DNA of 64,000 nt from an uncultured Algibacter sp. (GTDB lineage: Bacteria; Bacteroidota; Bacteroidia; Flavobacteriales; Flavobacteriaceae), in NCBI GenBank assembly GCA_947502405.1, contig CANMZT010000004.1:62001-126000 (forward strand), read 5' to 3'. Position numbers and translations under genes: made by a program. This document shows positions 18,163-28,164 of the stretch, piece after piece; position 1 is the stretch's first letter; the number at the start of each line of letters is the position of its first letter. The notes beneath the pieces are model-generated. The model saw only the letters and a list, made by a program, of their open reading frames with translations. It was not told the DNA's origin and did not search any database.

Positions 18163-20022
18163 TTATCTATCTTCTTCGATTAAATCTAACTCAACTTTTA
18201 GATTTTCGATAATGAATTCTTGACGTGTTGGGGTGTTTTTACCCATATAAAATGCTAACAACTCCTCAATGGACATGTTATCATCTAGCATCACGGGATC
18301 CAAACGAATATCATCTCCAATGAAATGCTTAAATTCATCAGGGGAAATCTCTCCCAATCCTTTAAATCGAGTAATTTCTGGTTTAGGCTTTAACTTATTA
18401 ATGGCATTTATACGTTCTTCTTCAGAATAGCAATAAATAGTTTCTTTCTTATTTCTTACCCTAAATAGTGGTGTTTGCAATATATACAAATGCCCCTCCT
18501 TAATTACTTCAGGAAAAAATTGCAAAAAGAATGTAATTAATAATAAACGAATATGCATACCATCAACATCAGCATCCGTTGCTATTACAACATTATTATA
18601 TCGTAAATCTTCTAAAGATTCTTCAATATTTAATGCTGCTTGTAAAAGATTAAACTCTTCGTTTTCATAAACAATCTTTTTAGAGAGCCCATAAGAATTT
18701 AAAGGTTTCCCTTTTAAACTAAAAACGGCTTGTGTGTTAACATCCCGAGATTTTGTAATACTTCCTGATGCTGAATCACCCTCTGTAATAAATAGCGTTG
18801 TTTCTAGATTTCTTTCATTTTTAGTATCACCAAAGTGAACACGACAATCTCTTAATTTTTTATTGTGAAGACTTGCCTTTTTTGCTCTATCTTTAGCTAA
18901 TTTTCTAATACCAGACAACTCTTTTCGCTCACGTTCAGCTTGCAAAATTTTACGTTGTATTTTTTCAGCAGTATCAGGATTTTTATGTAAGTAGTTATCT
19001 AGGTTAGTCTTTACAAAATCATTAATGTAAGTTCTTACCGTTGGATAATCACCACCCATATCTGTGGAGCCTAATTTGGTTTTAGTCTGGCTCTCAAAAA
19101 CAGGTTCCATCACTTTTATAGCAATTGCACTTACAATGGATTTCCTGACATCTGAGGCATCGTAGTTTTTTCCATAAAACTCCCGAATGGTTTTAACTAT
19201 CGCCTCTCTAAATGCATTTAAATGTGTTCCACCTTGGGTTGTATTTTGTCCATTAACAAAACTATTATATTCTTCACTGTACTGTGTTTTACTGTGTGTT
19301 AATGCTACCTCAATATCATTTCCACGTAAGTGAATAATAGGATATAACAAATCAGATTCAGCTATCTTTTCAGCTAGTAAATCTTTTAAACCATTTTCGC
19401 TATAATATTTCTCGCCATTAAAAACTATGGTTAATCCTGGATTTAAATACACATAGTTTTTAAGCATTTTTACAACGTACTCACTTCTGTACTTGTAGTT
19501 TTTGAAAATAGTTTCGTCTGGGATAAATGAAACTTTTGTACCCTTTCTACGTGTGGTATCATCAAGTGTTTCTTTGTTGGTGAGTTCTCCCTTTTCAAAT
19601 TCTGCTGAAGCTGACTTTCCATCTCTATTCGATTCAACTCTAAAATAATTTGAAAGCGCATTTACAGCTTTGGTACCAACTCCATTTAATCCAACCGATT
19701 TCTTAAACGCTTTTGAGTCGTACTTTCCACCAGTATTCATTTTAGAAACTACATCAACAACTTTTCCTAAAGGAATACCACGACCATAATCTCGAACAAT
19801 TACCTTGGTACCTTGAATGGAAATTTCTATAGTTTTACCGGCTCCCATGACGAACTCGTCAATAGAGTTATCTAAAACCTCTTTAAGAAGAATGTAAATA
19901 CCATCATCTGGAGAAGACCCATCACCCAATTTCCCAATGTACATTCCTGGACGCATACGAATATGCTCTTTCCAATCTAATGAGCGTATATTGTCTTCGG
20001 TATATTTGGTTTCTTGAGCCAT
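18163..20022 (-). CDS. parE: DNA topoisomerase IV subunit B
   Basis: The ATPase subunit partner of ParC. The 619-residue protein has the GHKL ATP-binding motifs: [10 protein letters not shown] near residue 45, DYGRGIP near 78, and [15 protein letters not shown] near 110. The TOPRIM domain is marked by [14 protein letters not shown] and [14 protein letters not shown]. The C-terminus carries [17 protein letters not shown]. The short length and the absence of a GyrB-specific insert fit ParE. It leads the minus-strand unit parE - micro-ORF - parC - EEP protein. Confidence 0.94.
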   Translation of the reverse strand: MAQETKYTEDNIRSLDWKEHIRMRPGMYIGKLGDGSSPDDGIYILLKEVLDNSIDEFVMGAGKTIEISIQGTKVIVRDYGRGIPLGKVVDVVSKMNTGGKYDSKAFKKSVGLNGVGTKAVNALSNYFRVESNRDGKSASAEFEKGELTNKETLDDTTRRKGTKVSFIPDETIFKNYKYRSEYVVKMLKNYVYLNPGLTIVFNGEKYYSENGLKDLLAEKIAESDLLYPIIHLRGNDIEVALTHSKTQYSEEYNSFVNGQNTTQGGTHLNAFREAIVKTIREFYGKNYDASDVRKSIVSAIAIKVMEPVFESQTKTKLGSTDMGGDYPTVRTYINDFVKTNLDNYLHKNPDTAEKIQRKILQAERERKELSGIRKLAKDRAKKASLHNKKLRDCRVHFGDTKNERNLETTLFITEGDSASGSITKSRDVNTQAVFSLKGKPLNSYGLSKKIVYENEEFNLLQAALNIEESLEDLRYNNVVIATDADVDGMHIRLLLITFFLQFFPEVIKEGHLYILQTPLFRVRNKKETIYCYSEEERINAINKLKPKPEITRFKGLGEISPDEFKHFIGDDIRLDPVMLDDNMSIEELLAFYMGKNTPTRQEFIIENLKVELDLIEEDR

Positions 20023-20161
20023 AAAAACGAGTGAATTTTAAAACTTCTTATCAATAAAAACTGAAGTAAGTACGCTAATATAGCACAACCTTTCAAAAAA
20101 TAAAATAACTGAGATACAAAGTAATTAACAATGAAAAATAAATATTGTTGATTACCTCAAA

Positions 20162-21067
20162 TTAGGTTTTCTTAGGCTTTTTTAAAGAGACTAATAGAAT
20201 TCCAATTATAACTACCAAAGCACCAAATAGTTGCAATAAAGTTAATCTTTCGTTCAAAAATATTGCAGCCAAAACAATGGTTGAAATTGGACCAACTCCT
20301 GCAACAATAGCAAAATTTGAAGAACTTATCATTTTAATTGAAGCTGACACTAGAAAAGATGGAATTACTGTTGCAAAAACCGCTATTAAAAATCCTAATA
20401 AATACACCTCCCAAGAAAAACTAAAAATATCAGTCTTACCTATTATACTAAAATGAATAAATACACATACACATGAAACTAACATAGCATAAGCCGTGAA
20501 TTTCATAACACCAAATTTTGGAATAAGCCAACCACTCCCCACCAAATACGATGCATAAGTAAGTGCGCTCAGCAATATAAATAAACCACCAACAATTGAT
20601 TCTTTTCCTGACACATTTATCTCCTCTGAAAAAGCCAAAACTACACCAAAGTAGGTTAAAACTATTGCACCTGTCTGGATTTTGGTAATTGGCTGTTTCA
20701 AAAAGAATTTATTCAAAAGTAGTACTAGTGTAGGATATAAAAATAGAATGATGCGCTCTAAGCTAGCCTTAATATAGGTTAGCCCAACAAAGTCAAAATA
20801 GCTTGCTAAATAATATCCTATAAAACCAAAAAAAACAACCCATAAGTATTCTTTTTTACCAATACTAATAGTTTCATTTTGATTGCGATACAAATAAGCA
20901 ATAACTACATAAAAAGGAAATGAAAACAGCATACGCAAAAGCAATATGCTTATAGCATCAACTTGATACTTGTAAGCTAATTTTACCATAACAGCTTTAG
21001 AAGAGAATAAAACAACTCCTAAAACACCAATACCTATACCCAGCCAGAATGTTTTCGCTTTTTGCAT
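20162..21067 (-). CDS. EamA/DMT-family transporter
   Basis: A 301-residue inner-membrane protein with about ten hydrophobic segments arranged as two repeats of five, the hallmark of the drug/metabolite (EamA) superfamily. The first segment is GIGIGVLGVVLFSS, and the second repeat begins near IVGGLFILLSALTYASY. The final helix, LLQLFGALVVIIGILLVSL, precedes a basic tail KKPKKT. Members export metabolites or amino acids; the substrate cannot be deduced. It is flanked on the same strand by parE and a SRPBCC gene, with gaps of over 100 nt, so it is likely transcribed alone. Confidence 0.85.
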   Translation of the reverse strand: MQKAKTFWLGIGIGVLGVVLFSSKAVMVKLAYKYQVDAISILLLRMLFSFPFYVVIAYLYRNQNETISIGKKEYLWVVFFGFIGYYLASYFDFVGLTYIKASLERIILFLYPTLVLLLNKFFLKQPITKIQTGAIVLTYFGVVLAFSEEINVSGKESIVGGLFILLSALTYASYLVGSGWLIPKFGVMKFTAYAMLVSCVCVFIHFSIIGKTDIFSFSWEVYLLGFLIAVFATVIPSFLVSASIKMISSSNFAIVAGVGPISTIVLAAIFLNERLTLLQLFGALVVIIGILLVSLKKPKKT

Positions 21068-21174
21068 GAAACGAAGGTAAAAACACTTATCTCGATAGGC
21101 TTAAAGTAAAATTTAAAATTACGATGCTCAAAGCTTAACAATAATATCTTAAAGAATAGAATAGTTACCCTAAA

Positions 21175-21678
21175 TCAGGAATATAAATAACCTTTTATAT
21201 TTCTTCTTTTTAAGTTTTTTTTCAGTTGTTCTATCTCAGCACGTTCTTTCAATGCGGTATTTCTTATACTTAAAAGCTTGGTCATGTATTTTTTTAAAAA
21301 TAACCAGTTAGCAAACTTTCCAACAAAACCATAAGGAGATTCAAAGTAAAATTTGTCAATCATTAGAGTACCCACACCAGTACTCTTAAAAAGATGTTCG
21401 TGCTTAAGTGTTTTAAACGCCCCAAAAATCATCTCACCTACAAAATAATTTGGGCTTTCAAAATCTGTAATTTTAGTAGTTAAATGCTGAACAAAACCTA
21501 GGTGTCTGGCCTCCCAACTTACCCATTCATTTAACTCTATAAGTCCGAATGTTTTACCAGCAATAGGAATTTCGTCAGTATGCTTCAAAGATTCTTTATG
21601 AAAATCAATGCTTCTAGCTAAGTCAAAACATACTTCTAAATCCGCATTAATTTTAGTTTGAACTTCTATTAAAGGCAT
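21175..21678 (-). CDS. SRPBCC-fold ligand-binding protein
   Basis: A 167-residue soluble protein of the START/Bet v1-like (SRPBCC) superfamily. The N-terminus MPLIEVQTKINADLEVCFDL with the following SIDFHKESL is the usual beta1-helix entry, and FGAFKTLKHEHLFKS and LMIDKFYFESPYG are later strands. The tail is strongly basic. The ligand is unknown. It lies 103 nt upstream of ychF's stop on the same strand. Confidence 0.75.
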   Translation of the reverse strand: MPLIEVQTKINADLEVCFDLARSIDFHKESLKHTDEIPIAGKTFGLIELNEWVSWEARHLGFVQHLTTKITDFESPNYFVGEMIFGAFKTLKHEHLFKSTGVGTLMIDKFYFESPYGFVGKFANWLFLKKYMTKLLSIRNTALKERAEIEQLKKNLKRRNIKGYLYS

Positions 21679-21781
21679 GAGTAGTATTTAGTTTTTTGAT
21701 AATGTTTAGTGGTATTTTATTAATCAAAACACACAAAACTAATAAATAGTATCAAAAAACCTACAAACCTTACAGAAAAAA

Positions 21782-22876
21782 CTAAACATTAAATAAGAAA
21801 TGCATCACATCACCGTCTTTTACTATGTAATTCTTACCTTCTACACGCATTTTTCCCGCCTCTTTTACTTTAGCTTCACTACCATATTCGGTATAGTCAT
21901 TATAGCTAATCACTTCAGCACGAATAAATCCTTTTTCAAAATCGGTATGAATTACACCAGCCGCTTGTGGTGCCGTTGCTCCTATATCTACTGTCCAAGC
22001 ACGAACCTCTTTAACACCTGCAGTAAAGTAAGTTTGTTGGTTTAAAAGTTTGTATGCTCCTCTTATTAATTTAGCAGCTCCAGGCTCATCTAAACCAATG
22101 TCTTGTAGAAACATTTGGCGTTCTTCATAATCATCCAGTTCATTTATATCAGCCTCAGTACCAACTGCTAAAACTAAAACCTCTGCATTTTCATCTTTTA
22201 CAGCTTCTTTCACTTGAGTCACATAATCATTACCAGAAACTGCTGCAGCTTCATCTACATTACAAACATACATTACGGGTTTATCTGTTATAAACTGTGA
22301 TGGTTTAACAAAATCGTTATAATCATCTTCTCCAAACTCTAAAGCTCTTACAGATATTCCAGACTCCAACCCTGCTTTTATTTTTAATAAAATAGCTTCT
22401 TCTTTTTGGGCTTCTTTATTACCTGTTTTTGCAGCACGCTTTACTTTGTCTAATTTCTTTTCCGCAGTTTCTAAGTCTTTTAACTGCAACTCCATGTCTA
22501 TGGTTTCCTTATCCCTAATAGGATTTACATTACCGTCAACATGCACAATGTTATCATTATCAAAACATCTTAATACGTGCAAAATAGCATCAGTTTCTCT
22601 AATGTTTGCTAAAAACTGGTTTCCTAAACCTTCTCCTTTGCTTGCCCCTTTTACTAAACCTGCTATATCTACAATTTCTACAGTTGCAGGAATCACTTTT
22701 TCTGGAGTAACCAAGCTTTCTAATTTTTCTAATCTTGGATCAGGAACGTTTACAACACCCATATTTGGCTCTATAGTACAAAATGGAAAATTTGCACTTT
22801 GCGCCTTAGCGTTTGATAAACAATTAAACAACGTTGACTTTCCAACATTTGGTAATCCTACAATACCTGCTTTCAT
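21782..22876 (-). CDS. ychF: Redox-regulated ribosome-binding ATPase YchF/OLA1
   Basis: A conserved Obg-related P-loop protein that prefers ATP and associates with the ribosome. The 364-residue length is typical. Motifs are GLPNVGKST (7-15), [19 protein letters not shown] with the G3 region, and VCNVDEA in place of the GTPase NKxD box, the change that gives ATP preference. The C-terminal TGS domain starts near [20 protein letters not shown] and ends [10 protein letters not shown]. Confidence 0.96.
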   Translation of the reverse strand: MKAGIVGLPNVGKSTLFNCLSNAKAQSANFPFCTIEPNMGVVNVPDPRLEKLESLVTPEKVIPATVEIVDIAGLVKGASKGEGLGNQFLANIRETDAILHVLRCFDNDNIVHVDGNVNPIRDKETIDMELQLKDLETAEKKLDKVKRAAKTGNKEAQKEEAILLKIKAGLESGISVRALEFGEDDYNDFVKPSQFITDKPVMYVCNVDEAAAVSGNDYVTQVKEAVKDENAEVLVLAVGTEADINELDDYEERQMFLQDIGLDEPGAAKLIRGAYKLLNQQTYFTAGVKEVRAWTVDIGATAPQAAGVIHTDFEKGFIRAEVISYNDYTEYGSEAKVKEAGKMRVEGKNYIVKDGDVMHFLFNV

Positions 22877-22892
22877 AAATAATTATATTTAG

Positions 22893-22917
22893 TCTTTCCC
22901 GCGAAGGCAGGAATATT
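22893..22917. repeat. Degenerate CCCGCGAAGGCAGGAAT palindromic element
   Basis: TTTCCCGCGAAGGCAGGAATAT just upstream of ychF is a worn relative of the GGGAATC/GATTCCC element between serC and serA (28071-28150). It belongs to the dispersed short palindromes common in flavobacterial intergenic DNA. Confidence 0.5.
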
Positions 22918-23095
22918 TTGCGATTGCAAATGTAATTAATAAAACAGAAAACCTGCGATAGAATTTTAAGATGAATTTAGCAAAAACAACATATTAGCAT
23001 TAATTAAACGTTAAATCCTTTTTTTGTGACCTCAAAGACTTGTAACATTACTTAATTTGACTCGTTGAATACTCAAAATAATCAATCAGTAAAAA

Positions 23096-24565
23096 ATGAA
23101 AATAAAAATTACTCTTCTATTTTATCTGCTTAGTTTATCAATGGTTGCGCAAAGTATAACCGCAAGACTTATTGATAAATCATCAGAGAAACCAATCCCT
23201 TATGGCAATATTAAAACTGGAAAATATAGTGGTGTGATTTCAAATGATGAAGGCTTTTTTACAATTCAATCTGCTGAAGACAATATATCCATCACCATTT
23301 CCTGTATAGGTTATGAAAATAAATCACTCACTATCAAAGAGATTAAAGCACTTAATTTTGTTATTGAACTTCAGGAAGCCATTAATCAATTAGATGAAGT
23401 TTTTATTAGCAATAAAGCTCCAAATGCAGATTCAATTATTGCCAGAGTAAAGGTGAAACTAAACAATAATTATAATTTTAACTTACAGCAATACAATATG
23501 TTTAAACGTAACACAGACCACGTGGATTTTAAAAGCTTAGAGTTTGAAATTGATAAAGCCTCAAACGTTAAAAAGAAAAAACTAGAAGACGTAAACAATA
23601 GCTTAACTGCCTTAGTAAACCAAGTAAAAAACAGCAATATGATTCAGTTTTCTGATGTTAAAGGCAAAATATTCACCTTAAATAAAGACAGTATCAAATT
23701 TGAGGTTGAAAAAGCCACAGAGCTTCTAGATTATAAAAACGATTTTTCGATTGATAATATTCAAGAGAAAATGCAAAATATTATACTTACTTATTTAGAT
23801 ACTACAAAAACCTATAAGCTTAAAACTGGCTTGTTTAAAATTGAAGACTCATTAGCCTTAAATGATGAAAATTTTAAAGAGGATAATAAAAGTGAATACA
23901 AGGTATCGCATTTAAATAGTGAAACTAAATCACTACTAAAACGTGTTCAGTTTTACAAAAACGCTTTCCTAAGTAAGTTATTAAATCCATATTTATACGA
24001 ATACAACTTTGAAGATGTTGGCTATAACAACGGAGAACTCACATACATTATTTCTTATACCCCTAGAAAAGGAAAATCAAAATACACAGGGAAATTTTAT
24101 ATTTCAGATGAAACTTATGCCATTACAAGAGTAGATTATAAGTATTATAAAAAACGACGAGGACAAAAATTTAACCTGCGATTATTATTAGGGGTTAAAT
24201 ACATTGAAAACGTAAGTGAAGGCACTATGATTTTTGAAAAAGATAGCAGCAACCTCCACCATCCTAAATACATTAAACGAATTTATGGCAGTTATTTTTA
24301 TGTAAGTAGACCTTTAAAATTTATTGAAAATAGTAAGGAACGTAATAAAGTGGCTTTTGATTTTACAATTGAAGGCGATAATAGCACCAAAGAAGAACTA
24401 CTTATCACTAAACATAATACATTAACAACATTAGATTTTCAGAACGTAAAACAAGTTGAAAAAATCCCTTTTATAAAATTAAACAAATATGAAAAAACGA
24501 TTTGGGATAGTGAAGGCATTTTAGAGCCTTCTATAGAGATGAAGGCTTTTGATGGAAGTGATTAA
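23096..24565 (+). CDS. Exported protein with carboxypeptidase-like regulatory domain
   Basis: A 489-residue protein with a signal peptide (1-18, ending MVAQS). Residues 20-95 form a CarboxypepD_reg-like beta-sandwich (ARLIDKSSEKPIPYGNIKTG, CIGYENKSLTI). A long region follows that includes helical stretches rich in Lys, Glu and Asn, and the block YTGKFYISDETYAITRVDY near residue 345, which also occurs in the protein at 12981. Probably envelope-located. No enzymatic motif is visible; the function is unknown. It is monocistronic and divergent from ychF. Confidence 0.8.
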   Translation: MKIKITLLFYLLSLSMVAQSITARLIDKSSEKPIPYGNIKTGKYSGVISNDEGFFTIQSAEDNISITISCIGYENKSLTIKEIKALNFVIELQEAINQLDEVFISNKAPNADSIIARVKVKLNNNYNFNLQQYNMFKRNTDHVDFKSLEFEIDKASNVKKKKLEDVNNSLTALVNQVKNSNMIQFSDVKGKIFTLNKDSIKFEVEKATELLDYKNDFSIDNIQEKMQNIILTYLDTTKTYKLKTGLFKIEDSLALNDENFKEDNKSEYKVSHLNSETKSLLKRVQFYKNAFLSKLLNPYLYEYNFEDVGYNNGELTYIISYTPRKGKSKYTGKFYISDETYAITRVDYKYYKKRRGQKFNLRLLLGVKYIENVSEGTMIFEKDSSNLHHPKYIKRIYGSYFYVSRPLKFIENSKERNKVAFDFTIEGDNSTKEELLITKHNTLTTLDFQNVKQVEKIPFIKLNKYEKTIWDSEGILEPSIEMKAFDGSD

Positions 24566-24770
24566 AACTTGGTTATAATTTAATAAATTTTATAACACTT
24601 GTCGTAAGCGAGTACAGGAGAGGTCTTTTTATTATTTATTTAGAAAAATCAACTACAATGAGAGGCTAGCTAATCGGTCTACACAACTATCAATTACAAA
24701 CTTTGGCAAGTCAGGGCAAGTCTGGACATAGTGATTTCGGCTATACATTTTTGGCTTTAGTTTTATCTAT

Positions 24771-25223
24771 TTAGCTATATACATTTGGGTTATGCTTCTC
24801 CATATAAAATTCCGGATTAGCTACTTTCGTAAATCCAAACTTTTCATAAAGCCATTTTGCGGTATTAGTCAATAAAATCCAGCGTCTTAATCCTTGAAGA
24901 TTTGGGTGTTCCATTATTTCATCCATCAGCCATTTACTTAATCCTATTCCCCTATATTCTTTTAGAATGTATACATCTCCTAAATATGCAATAGTTGAAT
25001 AATCGGAAATTATTCTAGCAAAACCAATTTGTTTATTTCCATGATAAAGCCCGAAATTCAATGAATTTTCAATTGATGTTTTCAAAATACTGATTGGTAT
25101 TCCGTTAGCCCAATCAGTTTCGTTTGCAAGAAATTTGTGGATACTCAAAATATCCAATTTATTCTTGTCTGTTGAAATGGTATAATCATTTCTGTAGACT
25201 TCTCTAATCTTCAATTCTTTCAT
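24771..25223 (-). CDS. GNAT-family N-acetyltransferase
   Basis: A 150-residue GCN5-related acetyltransferase. The acetyl-CoA pyrophosphate loop is seen in LKEYRGIGLSKWLMDEIM (88-104). The strand before it is GDVYI, and the later LLTNTAKWLYEKFGFTKV is the typical C-terminal helix-strand. It may acetylate a small molecule or an amino terminus; the substrate is unknown. There is an exact -7 box (TATCTTTG, minus strand, 25253-25246) without a matching -33. Confidence 0.88.
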   Translation of the reverse strand: MKELKIREVYRNDYTISTDKNKLDILSIHKFLANETDWANGIPISILKTSIENSLNFGLYHGNKQIGFARIISDYSTIAYLGDVYILKEYRGIGLSKWLMDEIMEHPNLQGLRRWILLTNTAKWLYEKFGFTKVANPEFYMEKHNPNVYS

Positions 25224-25343
25224 TTATTCTTAGTTATTACTATCACAAAGATATGATCTTACTTTACTGATGATATCATCCGATATGTAAAGTTTATATT
25301 TTTCTAAAAAAAGCAATGCATATGCAATTATTAAAACTTGTAA

Positions 25344-25373
25344 ACAAAAAACCCCAAGCTTCAGCTCAGGGTC
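25344..25373 (-). terminator. Terminator for the ferredoxin gene
   Basis: Minus-strand stem ACCCTGAGC / GCTTGGGGT (two wobble pairs) with a TGAA loop is followed by six T. It begins 27 nt after the ferredoxin stop. Confidence 0.85.
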
Positions 25374-25399
25374 TCTATATGTTTTCTGCAGTTTATCTA

Positions 25400-25753
25400 C
25401 TAACCATCTGGGTGCATAAACTTCTGCTTCGCCAATAATTCCTCTTCTGTTTCAACAACATCTTCATCCGGAACACAACAATCCACAGGACATACTGCTG
25501 CACATTGTGGTTCATCATGGAAACCTTTACATTCTGTACATTTATCTGGTACAATATAGTACAATTCATCACTTACAGGTTCTTGTGCTTCATCAGCATC
25601 TACTTCTCTGCCATCAGTAAGCACAACAGTTCCTTCTAAGCTTGTTCCGTCTTTGTAACGCCAGTCATCAGCGCCTTCATATATTGCTGTATTTGGGCAC
25701 TCTGGTTCGCAAGCACCACAATTAATACATTCGTCTGTTATTATAATAGCCAT
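25400..25753 (-). CDS. 4Fe-4S dicluster ferredoxin
   Basis: A 117-residue electron carrier. The first cluster motif is C9-x2-C12-x2-C15-x3-C19 ([13 protein letters not shown]). The second uses C72-x2-C75-x8-C84-x3-C88 ([19 protein letters not shown]), followed by C92 and C93. About 45 acidic residues separate the two clusters, and the C-terminus is acidic ([12 protein letters not shown]). It is divergent from the acyl-CoA reductase gene and shares a short 99-nt promoter region with it, a clue that the two may be co-regulated. Confidence 0.95.
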   Translation of the reverse strand: MAIIITDECINCGACEPECPNTAIYEGADDWRYKDGTSLEGTVVLTDGREVDADEAQEPVSDELYYIVPDKCTECKGFHDEPQCAAVCPVDCCVPDEDVVETEEELLAKQKFMHPDG

Positions 25754-25800
25754 AGTAATTTTTTTATCTTTTAAAATTCAGGAACTCCATACAGAATCCT

Positions 25801-25808
25801 TAAATTTG
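25801..25808 (+). promoter_or_regulatory. Candidate -7 box for the acyl-CoA reductase gene
   Basis: TAAATTTG matches TAnnTTTG exactly, 44 nt upstream of ATG 25853. The -33 position reads TTC instead of TTG. It overlaps the divergent ferredoxin promoter region. Confidence 0.4.
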
Positions 25809-25814
25809 CAGTTG

Positions 25815-25845
25815 CAAAAATAAAGCCAAAACCATTCATAACCAA
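25815..25845 (-). promoter_or_regulatory. Bacteroidota promoter for the ferredoxin gene
   Basis: On the minus strand TTG (25845-25843) is followed after 20 nt by TATTTTTG (25822-25815). Its start site would lie about 55 nt before the ferredoxin ATG. The promoter overlaps that of the divergent gene, so the two may compete for RNA polymerase. Confidence 0.6.
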
Positions 25846-25852
25846 ATTAAGA

Positions 25853-26911
25853 ATGCAATTACAAGAAAGAATTAACGCTTTTGTAAAATTAGGAGATTTT
25901 ATTCGGCAATTTTCTAATGAAGCTATTGAAAAAGCGGATAATATTGAACATAACGATATTTTCTTCGATGGCTTTAAACATCAATTAAAACTTGCCAAAG
26001 AGCATAACGGTTGGTTTACCGAAGACAACATAAAATTTGCCTTAAAATCTTGGTCTGATGCATTAACTACAGATAATTTAAACGCTTGGTTAAAGCCTTA
26101 TAAAATAGAGACCAACCACCCTAAAAAGGTTACCATTATAATGGCTGGTAATATTCCTTTAGTAGGATTTCATGATTTTTTATCTGTTTTAATTTCTGGT
26201 CATCATGTACTGGTAAAGCAATCTTCTAATGATAAACAATTACTACCTTATTTAGCAAAATATTTGGAATATGTAGCCCCTGAGTTTAAAGGAAAAATAG
26301 AATTTACTGAAGACAAAGTAGAAAACTTTGATGCTGTTATTGCAACAGGAAGTAATAATACGGCGCGTTATTTTGAATATTATTTTAAAGACAAACCGTC
26401 AATTATCCGAAACAACCGAAACTCAGTAGCCATATTAACAGGCAATGAAACTCCTGAGGACTTAAAAAACCTTTCTGAGGATATTTTTAGATATTTTGGT
26501 TTAGGATGTAGAAACGTTTCTAAGCTTTTTGTTACTAAAGATTATAAATTTGATGCTTTTTTTGAAGCCATTTATCATTGGCATCCTATTGTAGAAAAAG
26601 CAAAATACGCCAATAACTACGATTATAACAAAGCGGTTTATTTAATGAGTGAATTTGATATGCTTGAAAATGGCTTTTTTATGATCAAAGAAGATGAAAG
26701 CTTCGCGTCACCAATAGCTACACTCTTTTATGAATATTATGAAGATTTATCAGAATTAAAAAAGAGTTTAGAAACAAAAAAAGAACAAATTCAATGTGTC
26801 GTTTCTAAAGGTTTTTCTGAAAAAGAAATCCCTTTTGGGCATACTCAAAAACCGCAACTTTGGGATTATGCGGATGATGTAGATTCCATTAAATTTTTAT
26901 TATCAATTTGA
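25853..26911 (+). CDS. Acyl-CoA reductase (LuxC-like)
   Basis: A 352-residue aldehyde-dehydrogenase-fold reductase of the LuxC/acyl-CoA reductase family. Diagnostic blocks are KVTIIMAGNIPLVGFHDFLS near residue 95, the NAD(P)-loop region IATGSNNTARYFEYYF near 163, and the catalytic-cysteine region FRYFGLGCRNVSKLF near 220. It probably reduces an acyl-CoA or acyl-enzyme to the aldehyde, but no luciferase-type or wax-ester partner is nearby. It precedes serC by 76 nt on the same strand and may be co-transcribed with it. Confidence 0.88.
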   Translation: MQLQERINAFVKLGDFIRQFSNEAIEKADNIEHNDIFFDGFKHQLKLAKEHNGWFTEDNIKFALKSWSDALTTDNLNAWLKPYKIETNHPKKVTIIMAGNIPLVGFHDFLSVLISGHHVLVKQSSNDKQLLPYLAKYLEYVAPEFKGKIEFTEDKVENFDAVIATGSNNTARYFEYYFKDKPSIIRNNRNSVAILTGNETPEDLKNLSEDIFRYFGLGCRNVSKLFVTKDYKFDAFFEAIYHWHPIVEKAKYANNYDYNKAVYLMSEFDMLENGFFMIKEDESFASPIATLFYEYYEDLSELKKSLETKKEQIQCVVSKGFSEKEIPFGHTQKPQLWDYADDVDSIKFLLSI

Positions 26912-26987
26912 CGAAAAAATTATTGAATTCTTAATAAGAAATCCTTAATAAATTAAGAACTTTGCATCTTTAAATTTTACTACAAAA

Positions 26988-28052
26988 ATGAAGAAACATA
27001 ACTTTAGTGCAGGACCATGTATTTTACCACCAGAAGTGTTATTAAAAGCTTCTCAAGCTGTTGTTGATTTAGACAACAGCGGGTTATCTTTAATTGAAAT
27101 ATCCCACAGAAGCAAAGCTTTTGTTGATATTATGGAAAACGCTAGAGCATTGGCTTTAGAACTACTTGGTTTAGAGGGCAAGGGTTATAAAGCGTTATTT
27201 TTACAAGGTGGTGCGAGTACACAATTTTTAATGGTTGCATTAAACTTATTAGAAAAAAGAGCTGGATATTTAAACTCTGGTGCTTGGTCAGACAAAGCTA
27301 TTAAGGAAGCTAAAATTTATGATGATATCTATGAAGTTGGTTCTTCAAAAGATGCAAACTATAATTACATTCCAAAAGGTTATGAAATACCTGAAGATTA
27401 TGATTATTTTCACTGCACATCAAACAACACAATCTACGGAACTCAAATAAAAGAATTCCCAAATTGTAATATTCCTTTGGTGTGTGATATGAGTAGTGAT
27501 ATTTTTTCTCGTACTCTTGATTTTTCAAAGTTTGATTTAATCTACGCTGGAGCTCAAAAAAATATGGGGCCAGCGGGAACAACTTTAGTTGTTGTAAAAG
27601 AAGATATTCTAGGAAAAGTATCTCGTAAAATACCATCAATGATGGATTACAAAGTTCATATTAGTAAGGGTAGTATGTTTAATACGCCACCTGTCTTTCC
27701 TGTTTACACAACTATGCTAACTCTAGAGTGGTTAAAAAATTTAGGTGGTATTCAAGCTATAGAAAAGGAAAATGAAAAGAAAGCACGTTTAATGTATTCT
27801 GAGATAGACTTAAACCCGCTATTTAAAGGTTTTGCAAGTAAACAAGATCGTTCAAATATGAATGCTACATTCACTTTGGAAAATGAAAACCTTAAAGAAA
27901 CTTTCGAATCCATGCTTAAGGAAGCTGGAGTAAGTGGTGTAAACGGACACAGAAGTGTTGGTGGTTACAGAGCTTCAATGTACAACGCTTTACCCCTAGA
28001 TAGTGTAAAGGTTTTGGTTGAAGTAATGAGCGAATTAGAAAGTAAAGCTTAA
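26988..28052 (+). CDS. serC: Phosphoserine aminotransferase
   Basis: PLP enzyme that converts 3-phosphohydroxypyruvate to phosphoserine in serine biosynthesis, and may also serve pyridoxine synthesis. The 354-residue protein begins with the characteristic MKKHNFSAGPCILP. It has the cofactor region FLQGGASTQF (71-80) and the Schiff-base Lys191 in YAGAQKNMGPAG. The C-terminal HRSVGGYRASMYNALP binds the substrate phosphate. It is followed by serA on the same strand, giving two successive steps of one pathway side by side. Confidence 0.96.
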   Translation: MKKHNFSAGPCILPPEVLLKASQAVVDLDNSGLSLIEISHRSKAFVDIMENARALALELLGLEGKGYKALFLQGGASTQFLMVALNLLEKRAGYLNSGAWSDKAIKEAKIYDDIYEVGSSKDANYNYIPKGYEIPEDYDYFHCTSNNTIYGTQIKEFPNCNIPLVCDMSSDIFSRTLDFSKFDLIYAGAQKNMGPAGTTLVVVKEDILGKVSRKIPSMMDYKVHISKGSMFNTPPVFPVYTTMLTLEWLKNLGGIQAIEKENEKKARLMYSEIDLNPLFKGFASKQDRSNMNATFTLENENLKETFESMLKEAGVSGVNGHRSVGGYRASMYNALPLDSVKVLVEVMSELESKA

Positions 28053-28070
28053 AAAAGAAGTTAATATTTG

Positions 28071-28150
28071 TCATTCCCTCGAAGGAGGGAATCTCATGAA
28101 GCTTCCTATAAAGAATATAAATAAAGATTCCCGCCTGCGCGGGAATGACA
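28071..28150. repeat. Inverted repeat element between serC and serA
   Basis: The left arm GTCATTCCCTCGAAGGAGGGAATC (split as 28071-28083 and 28084-28094) is mirrored by GATTCCCGCCTGCGCGGGAATGAC at 28127-28150. Each arm is itself a palindrome. The unit can fold into one long or two short hairpins in the serC-serA RNA. Similar units are dispersed in flavobacterial genomes; a worn copy is near 22900. Confidence 0.7.
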
Positions 28151-28164
28151 CATAAAAAATAAAA

